Source: Onishia niordana
GTDB lineage: Bacteria; Pseudomonadota; Gammaproteobacteria; Pseudomonadales; Halomonadaceae
Assembly (NCBI RefSeq): GCF_004798965.1
Contig: NZ_SDSD01000006.1
Coordinates: 211,547-275,546 of the forward strand
Direction of reading: 5' to 3'
DNA length: 64,000 nt
Below are positions 38,098 through 51,444 of the stretch, one piece after another (the first letter of the stretch is position 1; the number at the start of each line of letters is the position of its first letter). The position numbers were made by a program, and so were the translations under genes. The notes beneath the pieces were generated by a model. It worked only from the letters and a program-made list of their open reading frames with translations, searched no databases and had not been told where the DNA came from.

Positions 38098-39173
38098 TGA
38101 TGGTGTTCCCTGTCCTGAATCGAGCTATCGGTCACCGCCGATTGTCTTCTCGCGCGCTGATATTGTCGGCATCGGTGGCTCTTGCATGGCCCGCCTCTTC
38201 CGCCCTGGGCGAGGAAGAGGCATCTACCGGCTATGATTGCCAGCGGTTGGTGGAACAAGCCGCCCCGACAACCGCCAGCGAGTGGTTTGATCGGAGTCTA
38301 TGGGCCAGCCACTGCTATGTGTTCAAGGCCCGCGCGGTGCGCATTGGCAGCGATGGCGTGCGGACACTGGCACTGACTCATGAGATCCAAGATGGTGTCG
38401 AGCACGAGGTGGCGCGCTTTCTCGATGGTGAGCCCGTCATGTTTGAGCGCCATGGTCGAATTGGCCGTGGTGCCTGGTCATCAGGCGACGCCAAGGCGCA
38501 GGCCTCACCCCAGGCGATCATGGCAAGGCTGAATGATCACTATCGCCTGAGCCTAACTGGCGAGGAGCGTATTGCTGGCCGCACCGCGATCCGTCTGGAT
38601 GTCGAGCCGCTTGATGATATGCGCTTTGGCCAGCGGCTGTGGCTCGACAAGAACACATCACTGCCGCTCAAGCAGATGTTGCTTGATACACAGGGGCGAG
38701 TGCTTGAGACCTTCCAGATAACAGAAATCGAACAGCCGAGCGTGTTTGACGGTCGGATCGATATGGATCGTGGTCGAACACCGCCTGACGATAGCTGGCA
38801 GCCAGGCTGGATGCCGCCGGGTTTCGTCCCTCAGCCAGTTGAGACGGGCAGTGCCCTTCATGCAGATGCTGTGCATCACCGCCTATACAGTGATGGGATT
38901 TCCAGTCTTAGCATGTTTTTAGAGCCTCTTTCCCCCGAGCGGCCGGCGCTATCCCCCGGTTTGCATCGGCTGGGTATTTCCTATGCGGCCGTTCGGCATC
39001 TGACCTTGGAAGGTAAGCCCATGCAGGTGGTGGCTATGGGAGAAATGCCACCAGAGGTGCTAATAAAGGTTGTCGAACAAGTAAGCCTTTCGGACGATGC
39101 CCAGAATGCTGCCTCGAGTGACGCTGTCGATCATGTTGTCGATAGTGTTTCGACATTGCAGGAAGCGCCATGA
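38097..39173 (+). CDS. rseB: Sigma-E regulator RseB/MucB
   Basis: 358-residue periplasmic protein that shields RseA from cleavage and senses lipids or lipopolysaccharide. A signal peptide (ALILSASVALAWPASSALG) precedes a lipoprotein-carrier-like N-terminal domain (WASHCYVFKARAVRIGSDG) and a C-terminal domain (GFVPQPVETG, YSDGISSLSMFLEPL, VAMGEMPPEVL). Coupled to rseA (TAATG) and to rseC (ATGA). Confidence 0.92.
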   Translation: MMVFPVLNRAIGHRRLSSRALILSASVALAWPASSALGEEEASTGYDCQRLVEQAAPTTASEWFDRSLWASHCYVFKARAVRIGSDGVRTLALTHEIQDGVEHEVARFLDGEPVMFERHGRIGRGAWSSGDAKAQASPQAIMARLNDHYRLSLTGEERIAGRTAIRLDVEPLDDMRFGQRLWLDKNTSLPLKQMLLDTQGRVLETFQITEIEQPSVFDGRIDMDRGRTPPDDSWQPGWMPPGFVPQPVETGSALHADAVHHRLYSDGISSLSMFLEPLSPERPALSPGLHRLGISYAAVRHLTLEGKPMQVVAMGEMPPEVLIKVVEQVSLSDDAQNAASSDAVDHVVDSVSTLQEAP

Positions 39174-39631
39174 GCATGACGGCGGATGTGTCATCGGCTC
39201 ATTGGCTGGAAACGACAGCGCGAGTCGATGAGCTTATACCTGATGGGGCCCTTATCAGCGTACTGACCCAACGTGGCTGCGATGGCTGTGCATCACGCCA
39301 GGGGTGCGGCACGGGGTTGTTGGCCACCCGACGAGCACGCTCCAGGCAGTTCAAGGTCACGACGTCTGTTTCGTTGACGGTGGGCCAGACGGTTAGCATC
39401 GGCCTACCATCTCGTCGTTTTCTTGAAGGAGCCCTGGCCGTCTATGGGTTACCGCTGCTGACATCCTTGGCGGGCGGAATAGCAGCCGAAATCTGGCTGG
39501 CGCCCGGTCACCCGCTGGTTCCCATCGCGTTTCTTGCCGGACTTTTCGGTGGTGCATTATGCCTTTCCCTATGGGGCCGCTATCAGGCATCCGCTTATCG
39601 TCCGGTATTACTTGACCCTTCTCCGACGTAA
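39170..39631 (+). CDS. rseC: RseC-type inner-membrane protein
   Basis: 153 residues of the RseC/MucC family. The N-terminal part has a cysteine cluster (RGCDGCASRQGCGTGLL, ~residues 36-52) as in E. coli RseC, and two membrane segments follow (GALAVYGLPLLTSLAGGIAA and LVPIAFLAGLFGGALCLSLW). It modulates sigma-E and has been linked to the SoxR-reducing system. ATGA overlap with rseB. Followed 138 bases later by mucD. Confidence 0.9.
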   Translation: MSMTADVSSAHWLETTARVDELIPDGALISVLTQRGCDGCASRQGCGTGLLATRRARSRQFKVTTSVSLTVGQTVSIGLPSRRFLEGALAVYGLPLLTSLAGGIAAEIWLAPGHPLVPIAFLAGLFGGALCLSLWGRYQASAYRPVLLDPSPT

Positions 39632-39662
39632 CGACCGGAATTGCCAGTCATTTCTAGAAAGA

Positions 39663-39699
39663 CATTGGGGGTAGTCATGGGGTGACCAATAACCCAATG
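39663..39699. repeat. Hairpin in the leader of mucD
   Basis: CATTGGG (39663-39669) and CCCAATG (39693-39699) are perfect inverted arms; between them GTCA (39674) and TGAC (39683) form a second pair. There is no T tract, so it is not an obvious terminator; it may be a leader structure between rseC and mucD. No sigma-E promoter was found here. Confidence 0.35.
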
Positions 39700-39769
39700 A
39701 AAGAGGGGCATCTGCACTCATCCTTTGCTGATCCACGTATTGCCTTCCCATGCTGCTGCAGGAGTGATT

Positions 39770-41188
39770 ATGGAACGCACGCTTCGCCATTCTTTCGTCT
39801 TTGCTTTGTTGTTCATGCTGACGCTGGTCTGTGCCTCTGCTCAGGCCAGAGATCTTCCCGACTTTACTGAGCTGGTCGAGCAGGCCGCCCCCGGGGTAGT
39901 CAATATTTCGACGACGCGCACGGTGACTTCAGGTGGCTTTTCTTATCATGGTCCCGGCGGTGAGGATATTCCCGAGATCTTCCGGCGTTTCTTCGGTGAC
40001 CAGTTGCCCATGCCAGGGGGTGGCCAGAAACGTGAACACGAACGTAAGTCACTGGGCTCTGGCTTTGTGATCAGCGAAGACGGCTACATCATGACCAATG
40101 CGCACGTGGTCAAGGACGCCGATGAGATTCTGGTGCGTCTCAATGATCGTCGTGAACTCGAAGCTGAGCTGGTCGGTGCTGATGCCAAGACAGACGTGGC
40201 GCTGCTCAAGGTTGATGCCGATAGCTTGCCGACGCTTGATATCGGAAACTCCGATAGGCTCGAGGTCGGGGAGTGGGTCGCCGCGATAGGCTCGCCATTC
40301 GGCTTCGACCATTCGGTGACGGCAGGGATTGTCAGTGCCATCAATCGCACCATACCGACCGATGCCTACGTGCCCTTCATCCAGACTGATGTGGCTATCA
40401 ATCCGGGTAATTCTGGTGGGCCGTTGTTCAATCTCGATGGCGAGGTTGTCGGCATCAACTCACAGATCTTTACCCGCAACGGTGGTTACATGGGGCTTTC
40501 GTTCGCCATCCCGATCACGGTGGCCATGAACGTTGCCGATCAACTCAAGAGTGATGGGCGGGTCAATCGCGGCTGGTTGGGCGTGGTGATCCAGCCCGTA
40601 TCGCGGGATCTGGCCGAGTCCTTCGGCCTGGATGGGCCGGCAGGGGCGTTGATCGCCGATCTCGACCCCGAGGGGCCAGCAGCTCGCGACGGATTGGAAG
40701 CTGGCGATGTGATTCTTGGCGTCAACGGTCAGGATGTCGATCGCTCAAGTAGCTTGCCAAGACTGATTGGCCGAGTGAGCCCGGGCGAGGAAGTAGAACT
40801 CGACGTGATGCGCGATGGCCGCCAGCGTGAGGTCACTGTCACCGTCGGCGACTGGCCAGATGCTGAGGACGGTAAGCAGGCCTCCAGCATGACCGATGGC
40901 AGTCAGGCGCGCCTGGGGCTGACGGTTAGCTCGCTCGATGAGCAGGTGCTCGAACGGTTGGGGATCGACGGCGGTGTGGCCGTGGATTCTGTCGAGCCTG
41001 GCAGTGTTGCCCAAGAAGCGGGTATTCGCTCGGGCGACGTGCTGGTCTCGGTGGATCACCAAGCTGTTTCTTCACCCAAGCAGCTGATGTCGGTTATTGA
41101 GTCCTTGGGTGCAGACCGTGCTGTGCCGGTTCGCCTCTATCGTGAGGGGCGCTCGCTCTACGTCGCAATGCGACTCAAATCCGAGTAA
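39770..41188 (+). CDS. mucD: DegP/MucD periplasmic serine protease
   Basis: 472-residue HtrA-family protease and chaperone. A signal peptide (FVFALLFMLTLVCASAQA) is followed by the trypsin-like domain with His112 (TNAHVV), Asp142 (TDVALLKV) and Ser215 (GNSGGPLF), and two PDZ domains. It degrades misfolded envelope proteins and, in Pseudomonas, damps AlgU signalling. ATG 39770 is supported by GCAGGAG; the frame itself starts at 39725. Context (after rseC) makes MucD/DegP more likely than DegS, and two PDZ domains exclude DegS. Confidence 0.95.
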   Translation: MERTLRHSFVFALLFMLTLVCASAQARDLPDFTELVEQAAPGVVNISTTRTVTSGGFSYHGPGGEDIPEIFRRFFGDQLPMPGGGQKREHERKSLGSGFVISEDGYIMTNAHVVKDADEILVRLNDRRELEAELVGADAKTDVALLKVDADSLPTLDIGNSDRLEVGEWVAAIGSPFGFDHSVTAGIVSAINRTIPTDAYVPFIQTDVAINPGNSGGPLFNLDGEVVGINSQIFTRNGGYMGLSFAIPITVAMNVADQLKSDGRVNRGWLGVVIQPVSRDLAESFGLDGPAGALIADLDPEGPAARDGLEAGDVILGVNGQDVDRSSSLPRLIGRVSPGEEVELDVMRDGRQREVTVTVGDWPDAEDGKQASSMTDGSQARLGLTVSSLDEQVLERLGIDGGVAVDSVEPGSVAQEAGIRSGDVLVSVDHQAVSSPKQLMSVIESLGADRAVPVRLYREGRSLYVAMRLKSE

Positions 41189-41202
41189 CTCCCTACCTGA
41201 AA

Positions 41203-41230
41203 AACGACGGGGCCTACGGGCCCCGTCGTT
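41203..41230 (+). terminator. Terminator-like hairpin after mucD
   Basis: A perfect 12-bp stem, AACGACGGGGCC (41203-41214) with GGCCCCGTCGTT (41219-41230), and a 4-base loop. Only a weak T-rich tail follows, but the stem is strong and the upstream A-run supports a terminator. Confidence 0.7.
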
Positions 41231-41374
41231 CGTTGGAGCAGGGCTTCTCCGCGGCGTCGCTGTTCCTGTCGAGCCCTTGTCGGTACAATGCCGGCATTCT
41301 TATTCAAGACGCCCCTCCCATCGGGATTCTACTGATGGCCGCCAGGATGCGTACCAAGAACCGGATGACTCTGC

Positions 41375-43192
<1,818 letters not shown>

Positions 43193-43205
43193 GAAACACT
43201 GACAA

Positions 43206-44057
43206 ATGGATTTCTCGCTTCTGCTGGTGGTGGCCGTCACGGTCACCGGGTTGATCTGGTTGCTCGATAGCGTCTGGTGGTCCAAGCGCCGCCAACAAGG
43301 CCCGGCGCTTGCCGGCGGCGATGATCGTGGTCGTGAATCCGGTGTGGCTTCTGCCAATGCATCTGGCCATCAAGCAGGAGGTGGCGAAAGCGCTGCTACC
43401 CGGACCACTGCCAAGGAGCCCTGGCTAGTTGACTACGCGCGCTCCTTCTTCCCGGTACTGCTGGTGGTGCTGGTATTGCGCAGCTTCGTCGTCGAACCCT
43501 TCCAGATCCCCTCGGGTTCCATGCGTCCGACACTGGAAATCGGCGATTTCATCCTGGTCAACAAGTTTACCTATGGACTACGTCTGCCGGTCACCAACAC
43601 TGAGATCGTGGACCTCGGTGAGCCTGAGAGGGGCGACGTGATGGTATTCCGTTTCCCGAAAGACCCGTCGGTCAACTTCATCAAGCGTGTGATTGGCCTG
43701 CCGGGTGATCGTATTCGCTACGAGGGCAAGCAGCTTTATATCAATGGCGAGGCGGTGACCAAGCAGTTGGTCGATGAAGGCAATATCGACCAGCTCAAGG
43801 AAGTGTTGCTCGAGGAAAACCTGGGCGATGCCACCCACCCCATTTACAATGATTTTCGTGACCCAGGTCCGCAGATGCGCGAGCTGCGCGTGCCTGAGGG
43901 ACATTATTTCATGATGGGCGATAACCGTGACCACTCCAACGACAGCCGCTACTGGGGCTTCGTGCCGGAGGAAAATATTGTCGGTGAGGCCTTTGCGGTG
44001 TGGATGCACTGGAACGGCGGACTACCGAGCTTTAGTGAGGTCCGGGTAATTGACTGA
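43206..44057 (+). CDS. lepB: Signal peptidase I
   Basis: 283-residue membrane protease that removes signal peptides. Membrane segments at residues ~4-21 and ~81-95, a linker between them, then catalytic Ser105 ([15 protein letters not shown]) and Lys160 ([13 protein letters not shown]). [16 protein letters not shown] near the C-terminus is the other family block. Length is similar to Pseudomonas LepB. It lies between lepA and rnc. Confidence 0.95.
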   Translation: MDFSLLLVVAVTVTGLIWLLDSVWWSKRRQQGPALAGGDDRGRESGVASANASGHQAGGGESAATRTTAKEPWLVDYARSFFPVLLVVLVLRSFVVEPFQIPSGSMRPTLEIGDFILVNKFTYGLRLPVTNTEIVDLGEPERGDVMVFRFPKDPSVNFIKRVIGLPGDRIRYEGKQLYINGEAVTKQLVDEGNIDQLKEVLLEENLGDATHPIYNDFRDPGPQMRELRVPEGHYFMMGDNRDHSNDSRYWGFVPEENIVGEAFAVWMHWNGGLPSFSEVRVID

Positions 44058-44136
44058 CGTTGTTGCGGCCCCGGCGGTCGCAACCGGTTACATGCCCATC
44101 GATGATGACAACCTTTCAGAGAGTAGCAGGAGTTTC

Positions 44137-44826
44137 GTGAGCAACCCCTTGAATGCCTTCAGCCACCGGGTCGGTCATGAGTTCGACGACCCAGGCTTGC
44201 TGGAGCTAGCCATGACCCATCGCAGTTTTGGCGGTCAGAACAACGAACGGCTCGAGTTTCTCGGTGATTCCATCGTCAACTTCGTGATCGCCGAGGCGCT
44301 GTTTCGTCGCTTTCCACAAGCTCGAGAAGGCCAGCTGTCGCGTCTGCGTGCCCGTTTGGTCAAGGGCCAGACCCTGGCTGAACTGGGTCGGGAGTTTTCG
44401 GTAGGCGAATGCCTGCGGCTGGGTTCCGGTGAAATGAAAAGTGGCGGTCATCGTCGGGATTCGATTCTCGCCGATGCCGTCGAAGCGGTCATCGGTGCCA
44501 TTTATCTCGATGCTGGCATGGATGTGGCCAAAACCCGTGTCTTGTCCTGGTTTGCGACCCGCCTCGAGGCGCTGGATCTGCAGGATACGCAGAAAGACCC
44601 CAAGACCCGTCTGCAGGAGTTCCTGCAATCCCGTCAGTCAGCGCTGCCGCGTTATGAAGTGGTCACCGTGGATGGCGAGGCACATGCCCAGACATTTACC
44701 GTAGAGTGCCACATCGAGATGCTCGATGAGCACACAGAAGGGGTCGGCTCGAGCCGGCGCCATGCCGAACAGCAGGCTGCCGAACTGGCGCTTACCCGCC
44801 TTGATCCCCGTGGAGGTCGCTCATGA
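44137..44826 (+). CDS. rnc: Ribonuclease III
   Basis: 229-residue double-strand-specific RNase that processes rRNA precursors. The signature [20 protein letters not shown] is followed by [20 protein letters not shown] and a C-terminal dsRNA-binding domain ([30 protein letters not shown]). The frame can be extended to a TTG at 44050 inside lepB, or ATG 44092, but GTG 44137 with AGCAGGAG four to eight bases upstream and E. coli-like length is preferred. The start is the least certain point. ATGA overlap with era. Confidence 0.94.
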   Translation: MSNPLNAFSHRVGHEFDDPGLLELAMTHRSFGGQNNERLEFLGDSIVNFVIAEALFRRFPQAREGQLSRLRARLVKGQTLAELGREFSVGECLRLGSGEMKSGGHRRDSILADAVEAVIGAIYLDAGMDVAKTRVLSWFATRLEALDLQDTQKDPKTRLQEFLQSRQSALPRYEVVTVDGEAHAQTFTVECHIEMLDEHTEGVGSSRRHAEQQAAELALTRLDPRGGRS

Positions 44827-45725
44827 CTCAATCCTGTGGCTTCGTCGCCATCGTCGGGCGTCCTAACGTCGGCAAGTCGACGCTGATGAACCGTATCCTG
44901 GGCCAGAAGGTCTCCATCACGTCGCGTCGCCCCCAGACGACGCGTCATCAGGTGATGGGCATCAAGACAGAAGACGAGACCCAGTTCATCTACGTCGATA
45001 CCCCTGGCATGCATATCATGTCGAAGGATCGTAACAAGGCGATCAATCGTTTCATGAACCAGGCGGCTACCCAGGCGCTGCGCGATATCGACTGCGTGGT
45101 CTTTATCGTCGACCGTACCCGCTGGGCGCCGGAAGATCAGGTGGTGCTCGACAAGCTGACCCACGTAAGCGCGCCGGTCATCCTTGCCGTCAACAAGGTG
45201 GACTGGCTCGAGGACAAGGCAAGCCTGTTGCCCTGGCTCGATCAGGTCGGCGCCAAGCGTGACTTCGCCGCTATTCTGCCGATTTCCGCCAAGCACGGTA
45301 CCAATGTGCCGGAGCTCGAAGCCGAGGTCGCCAAGCATCTGCCGGAAGGGATTCATCACTTCCCTGATGATCAGATCACCGACAAGAGCTCGCGCTTCCT
45401 GGCCGCCGAGCTTGTGCGCGAGAAGGTCATGCGTCAGCTGGGTGATGAGTTGCCGTATCAGATGACGGTTGAAATCGAGGAATTCAAGACCGACCAGCGC
45501 GGCACTCTGCATATCAGTGCGCTGGTGATGGTCGAGCGTGATGGACAGAAGAAAATCCTGATCGGCGAGTCGGGTGATCGCATCAAGAAGATCGGTCGCG
45601 AAGCGCGTCTGGAAATGGAGCGTGCCTTCGAGTCCAAGGTGATGCTCAATCTCTGGGTCAAGGTCAAGCGCGGCTGGTCCGATGACGAACGAGCCTTGAA
45701 GAGCCTGGGCTACGACCTCGACTGA
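44823..45725 (+). CDS. era: GTPase Era
   Basis: 300-residue GTPase needed for 30S ribosome assembly. G1 [16 protein letters not shown]3 VDTPGMH, G4 AVNKVDWL, and the C-terminal KH domain ([18 protein letters not shown]) are all present. It overlaps rnc by four bases and precedes recO by eight, the classic rnc-era-recO operon. Confidence 0.97.
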   Translation: MTQSCGFVAIVGRPNVGKSTLMNRILGQKVSITSRRPQTTRHQVMGIKTEDETQFIYVDTPGMHIMSKDRNKAINRFMNQAATQALRDIDCVVFIVDRTRWAPEDQVVLDKLTHVSAPVILAVNKVDWLEDKASLLPWLDQVGAKRDFAAILPISAKHGTNVPELEAEVAKHLPEGIHHFPDDQITDKSSRFLAAELVREKVMRQLGDELPYQMTVEIEEFKTDQRGTLHISALVMVERDGQKKILIGESGDRIKKIGREARLEMERAFESKVMLNLWVKVKRGWSDDERALKSLGYDLD

Positions 45726-45733
45726 GACTCGAT

Positions 45734-46441
45734 ATGCAGCCTCAGCCGGCGTTTCTGCTGCACAAGCGTCCCTACCGCGAGACCAGCGCTCTGGTCGACC
45801 TGCTGACTCTGGACCATGGCCGTATTCGTGCCGTGGCCCAGGGCGTGCAGCGCCCAGGCAGCCGTTCCCGGGCGCGTCTGCAGCCTTTCACCCCCCTGCA
45901 TCTGACCTGGGTAGGAAACGGAGAGTTGAAGCGTCTGCGGCTGATGGAAAGTACCGGCAGCGCGCCCATGTTGGCGGGCGAAGGGCTGCTATGTGGTTTC
46001 TATGCCAACGAACTCTTGACCCGACTGCTGCCGCTTGAGCTGCCGGTGGCCGAGGTCTTCGCTTTTTACGGCGCGGCACTCAAGTCGTTGCACCGCCCCA
46101 GTGATCGAGCCGGAGCCTTGCGGCGTCTGGAGTATGCGCTGCTCGAGGCGCTGGATGCCGAGCCAGTGTTCTGCGATCTCGACGGTGTCGAGCTTGATCC
46201 CCACACGCGCTATGTTTATCGCGCCCAGGCGCGGCGTTTCAGTGCCTTGGCCCACGACGACGGTGGCGGGCTCGATGGTCGCACCCTCAAACTGCTACAA
46301 CAGGGTGATTGGGCCTCCCCCGGACTTGCGGCGCCCGCCCGTTCATTGGCCCGTGCCGCGTTGGCGCCACTGCTTGGCGAGCGCCCCCTGAAGGCCCGTG
46401 AATTGATGCAGCAGCTGGCCGCGCGTCGCCGTTCTGGCTGA
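45734..46441 (+). CDS. recO: DNA repair protein RecO
   Basis: 235-residue recombination mediator that helps load RecA with RecR. An OB-fold N-terminus (PAFLLHKRPYRETSALVDLLT, GRIRAVAQGVQRPGSRSRARL) precedes a helical domain. No zinc cysteine cluster is seen, as in E. coli RecO. Identification rests on the N-terminal pattern and the era-recO-pdxJ context. Confidence 0.92.
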   Translation: MQPQPAFLLHKRPYRETSALVDLLTLDHGRIRAVAQGVQRPGSRSRARLQPFTPLHLTWVGNGELKRLRLMESTGSAPMLAGEGLLCGFYANELLTRLLPLELPVAEVFAFYGAALKSLHRPSDRAGALRRLEYALLEALDAEPVFCDLDGVELDPHTRYVYRAQARRFSALAHDDGGGLDGRTLKLLQQGDWASPGLAAPARSLARAALAPLLGERPLKARELMQQLAARRRSG

Positions 46442-46494
46442 TAGTCACCATCTGCTCACGAATTTTCCCCCGATGACTTACTGGAGAGATTGCC

Positions 46495-47304
46495 ATGCTC
46501 CCCCCTCGTATCCTGCTCGGCGTCAACATCGATCATATCGCCACCCTGCGACAGGCTCGCGGTACACGCTTCCCCGATCCGGTTCAGGCGGCCCTGCTCG
46601 CTGAAGAAGCCGGGGCCGATGGCATCACCGTTCATCTGCGCGAAGACCGTCGCCACATTCAGGAGCGCGACATTCGGCTCCTCGCCGAGGTGCTCAACAC
46701 GCGCATGAACCTCGAAATGGCGGTGACGCCGGCGATGCTCGAGCTGGCCGAGGAGATTCGCCCGGCCCATGTTTGCCTGGTGCCGGAAAAGCGCGAGGAA
46801 CTGACCACCGAGGGCGGGCTCGATGTGGCAGGCGCCAGCGATCACATTGCCGCCGCTTGCAAGCGCCTGGCCGCGGCGGGTTGCGAGGTATCACTTTTCA
46901 TCGATCCAGAGCCTGCCCAGATCGAAGCGGCCAAGGCCTGCGGCGCACCGGTGATCGAGCTACATACGGGCGCCTATGCCGAGGCCAGCGGTGATGCGGC
47001 TAGGCGCGAGCACGCGCGGTTGAGTGCCGCTGCCGAGATGGCACTGGAAATGGGGTTGGTGGTCAATGCCGGCCATGGCCTGCATTATCATAACGTCGAG
47101 GCGATCGCCGCCATTCCAGGGCTGACCGAGCTCAATATCGGCCACGCGATCATCGCCCGCTCCCTGTTCGTGGGCCTCAAGGAGGCGGTGGCCGACATGA
47201 AGCGTCTGGCCATTGCCGGACAGGAAGCCGGCCTGGTGGCGGCGATGGAGGCTCACGACCACGATCATGATCATGACCACCACCATGATCACGGCGAGAG
47301 CTAG
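46495..47304 (+). CDS. pdxJ: Pyridoxine 5'-phosphate synthase with His-rich tail
   Basis: Makes pyridoxine 5'-phosphate in the DXP-dependent vitamin B6 pathway. The TIM-barrel protein opens [17 protein letters not shown], followed by [34 protein letters not shown] and [10 protein letters not shown]. At 269 residues it exceeds E. coli PdxJ (243) because of a C-terminal tail [18 protein letters not shown] with eight histidines. The start has GGAGAGATTGCC upstream. acpS follows six bases after the stop, the usual pairing. Confidence 0.95.
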   Translation: MLPPRILLGVNIDHIATLRQARGTRFPDPVQAALLAEEAGADGITVHLREDRRHIQERDIRLLAEVLNTRMNLEMAVTPAMLELAEEIRPAHVCLVPEKREELTTEGGLDVAGASDHIAAACKRLAAAGCEVSLFIDPEPAQIEAAKACGAPVIELHTGAYAEASGDAARREHARLSAAAEMALEMGLVVNAGHGLHYHNVEAIAAIPGLTELNIGHAIIARSLFVGLKEAVADMKRLAIAGQEAGLVAAMEAHDHDHDHDHHHDHGES

Positions 47305-47309
47305 CCGGC

Positions 47310-47687
47310 ATGATCCTCGGTATCGGCACCGATATCGCGCGGGTGGCGCGTTTCGAGGTCGCCATGGCGCGCCATGGCGATCGCCTCGCGGCGCGCCTGC
47401 TTGGGGAGCATGAGCTGAGTCGATTGGCGGAACACGCCCAGCCTGCCGCCTACCTGGCCAAACGCTTTGCTGCCAAGGAGGCCTTCGTCAAGGCGCTGGG
47501 TACCGGCATGCGCCAGGGCATGCGCTGGCGTGAGATTCAGGTGGTCAACGACCGCCTGGGCCGGCCCTCGCTGACCCTTTCCGGCCAGGCTCAACTGCTG
47601 GCCGAGCGCCTGGGCGTGACCGGCATGCATTTATCAATCTCCGATGAGGCCGAGCTTGCGCTTGCCCTGGTGGTACTCGAGGGCTAG
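47310..47687 (+). CDS. acpS: Holo-ACP synthase
   Basis: 125-residue phosphopantetheinyl transferase that activates AcpP. It opens MILGIGTDIARVARFE (metal-binding Asp) and carries KRFAAKEAFVKALGTG, the two hallmark motifs. It closes the lepA-lepB-rnc-era-recO-pdxJ-acpS run and is convergent with gacS, separated by only 22 bases with no visible terminator. Confidence 0.95.
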   Translation: MILGIGTDIARVARFEVAMARHGDRLAARLLGEHELSRLAEHAQPAAYLAKRFAAKEAFVKALGTGMRQGMRWREIQVVNDRLGRPSLTLSGQAQLLAERLGVTGMHLSISDEAELALALVVLEG

Positions 47688-47709
47688 TGGCGTCACCTGT
47701 TCCCGACGC

Positions 47710-50427
<2,718 letters not shown>

Positions 50428-50484
50428 GCACAATTCTCTAAAGGACTTCATTTGCACGCAGTATGCCATAGCCATTGTCGATCC

Positions 50485-50514
50485 CTGTCACCGCGACACG
50501 CCCGGCGATATAAT
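50485..50514 (+). promoter_or_regulatory. Promoter for cysM
   Basis: A perfect -10 TATAAT at 50509-50514, an 18-base spacer and a -35 of CTGTCA (4 of 6) at 50485-50490. Transcription would begin around 50521, about 26 bases before the cysM ATG. It lies in the gacS/cysM divergent gap. Confidence 0.6.
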
Positions 50515-50546
50515 GCGACCAAAGACTTTTCCAGAAGGAAGGTTAG

Positions 50547-51443
50547 ATGGATTTTCCCACGCTCGAGGATGTGGTTGGCAATACCCCGCTGGTGCGCCTG
50601 AAGCGCATCGCCGCTGGCCACAACAACACGCTACTGGCCAAGCTCGAAGGCAACAACCCGGCGGGTTCAGTCAAGGATCGGCCGGCACTTTCGATGATCG
50701 CCGAGGCCGAAGCGCGTGGCGAGATTGCACCGGGCGATACGCTGATCGAGGCCACGTCAGGTAATACCGGCATTGCGCTGGCCATGGCTGCCGCCATGAA
50801 GGGATATCGCATGGTGCTGATCATGCCCGATAACGCCTCGAATGAGCGCAAGCAGGCAATGGCGGCCTTCGGCGCCGAGCTGATTCCGGTCACCCGGGAA
50901 GAGGGCATGGAGGGCGCACGGGATCTGGCCAATGCCATGGTTAGCCGCGGTGAGGGCAAACCGCTCAATCAGTTCGCCAATCCTGATAACCCCATGGCGC
51001 ATTATCGCACCACCGGGCCAGAGCTGTGGCGCCAGACCGAGGGCACGATCACCCACTTCATCAGCTCGATGGGCACTACCGGCACCATCATGGGAGTGTC
51101 GCGCTATCTCAAGGAGCAGAACCCTGACGTGCAGGTCATCGGCCTGCAGCCAGAAGACGGCGCCAGCATCGCCGGCATCCGCCGTTGGCCGGAGGCCTAT
51201 TTGCCGAGCATCTTCGAGCCGGCGCGTGTCGACCGGGTGATCGATGTGGGGCAAACCGAGGCGGAGGAGCACATGCGCCGGCTGGCCAGAGAAGAGGGGA
51301 TCTTCGCCGGTGTTTCCTCCGGCGGCAGCCTCGCGGGGGCCCTCAAGGTCGCGGAGGAGGTCGAGAACGCCGTGATCGCCTTCATTGTCTGCGATCGAGG
51401 CGATCGTTATCTGTCGACTGGCCTCTACGCCCCGGAGCAATGA
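50547..51443 (+). CDS. cysM: Cysteine synthase B
   Basis: 298-residue PLP enzyme that makes cysteine from O-acetylserine and sulphide or thiosulphate. The PLP lysine is in NNPAGSVKDRPALSMI (~residue 41), with the TSGNTGIALAMAAA loop and SSGGSLAGAL. The motif order and length (E. coli CysM 303) favour CysM over CysK. Start with AGGAAGG upstream. Adjacent to rlmD and divergent from gacS, as in Pseudomonas. Confidence 0.94.
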   Translation: MDFPTLEDVVGNTPLVRLKRIAAGHNNTLLAKLEGNNPAGSVKDRPALSMIAEAEARGEIAPGDTLIEATSGNTGIALAMAAAMKGYRMVLIMPDNASNERKQAMAAFGAELIPVTREEGMEGARDLANAMVSRGEGKPLNQFANPDNPMAHYRTTGPELWRQTEGTITHFISSMGTTGTIMGVSRYLKEQNPDVQVIGLQPEDGASIAGIRRWPEAYLPSIFEPARVDRVIDVGQTEAEEHMRRLAREEGIFAGVSSGGSLAGALKVAEEVENAVIAFIVCDRGDRYLSTGLYAPEQ

Positions 51444-51444
51444 C

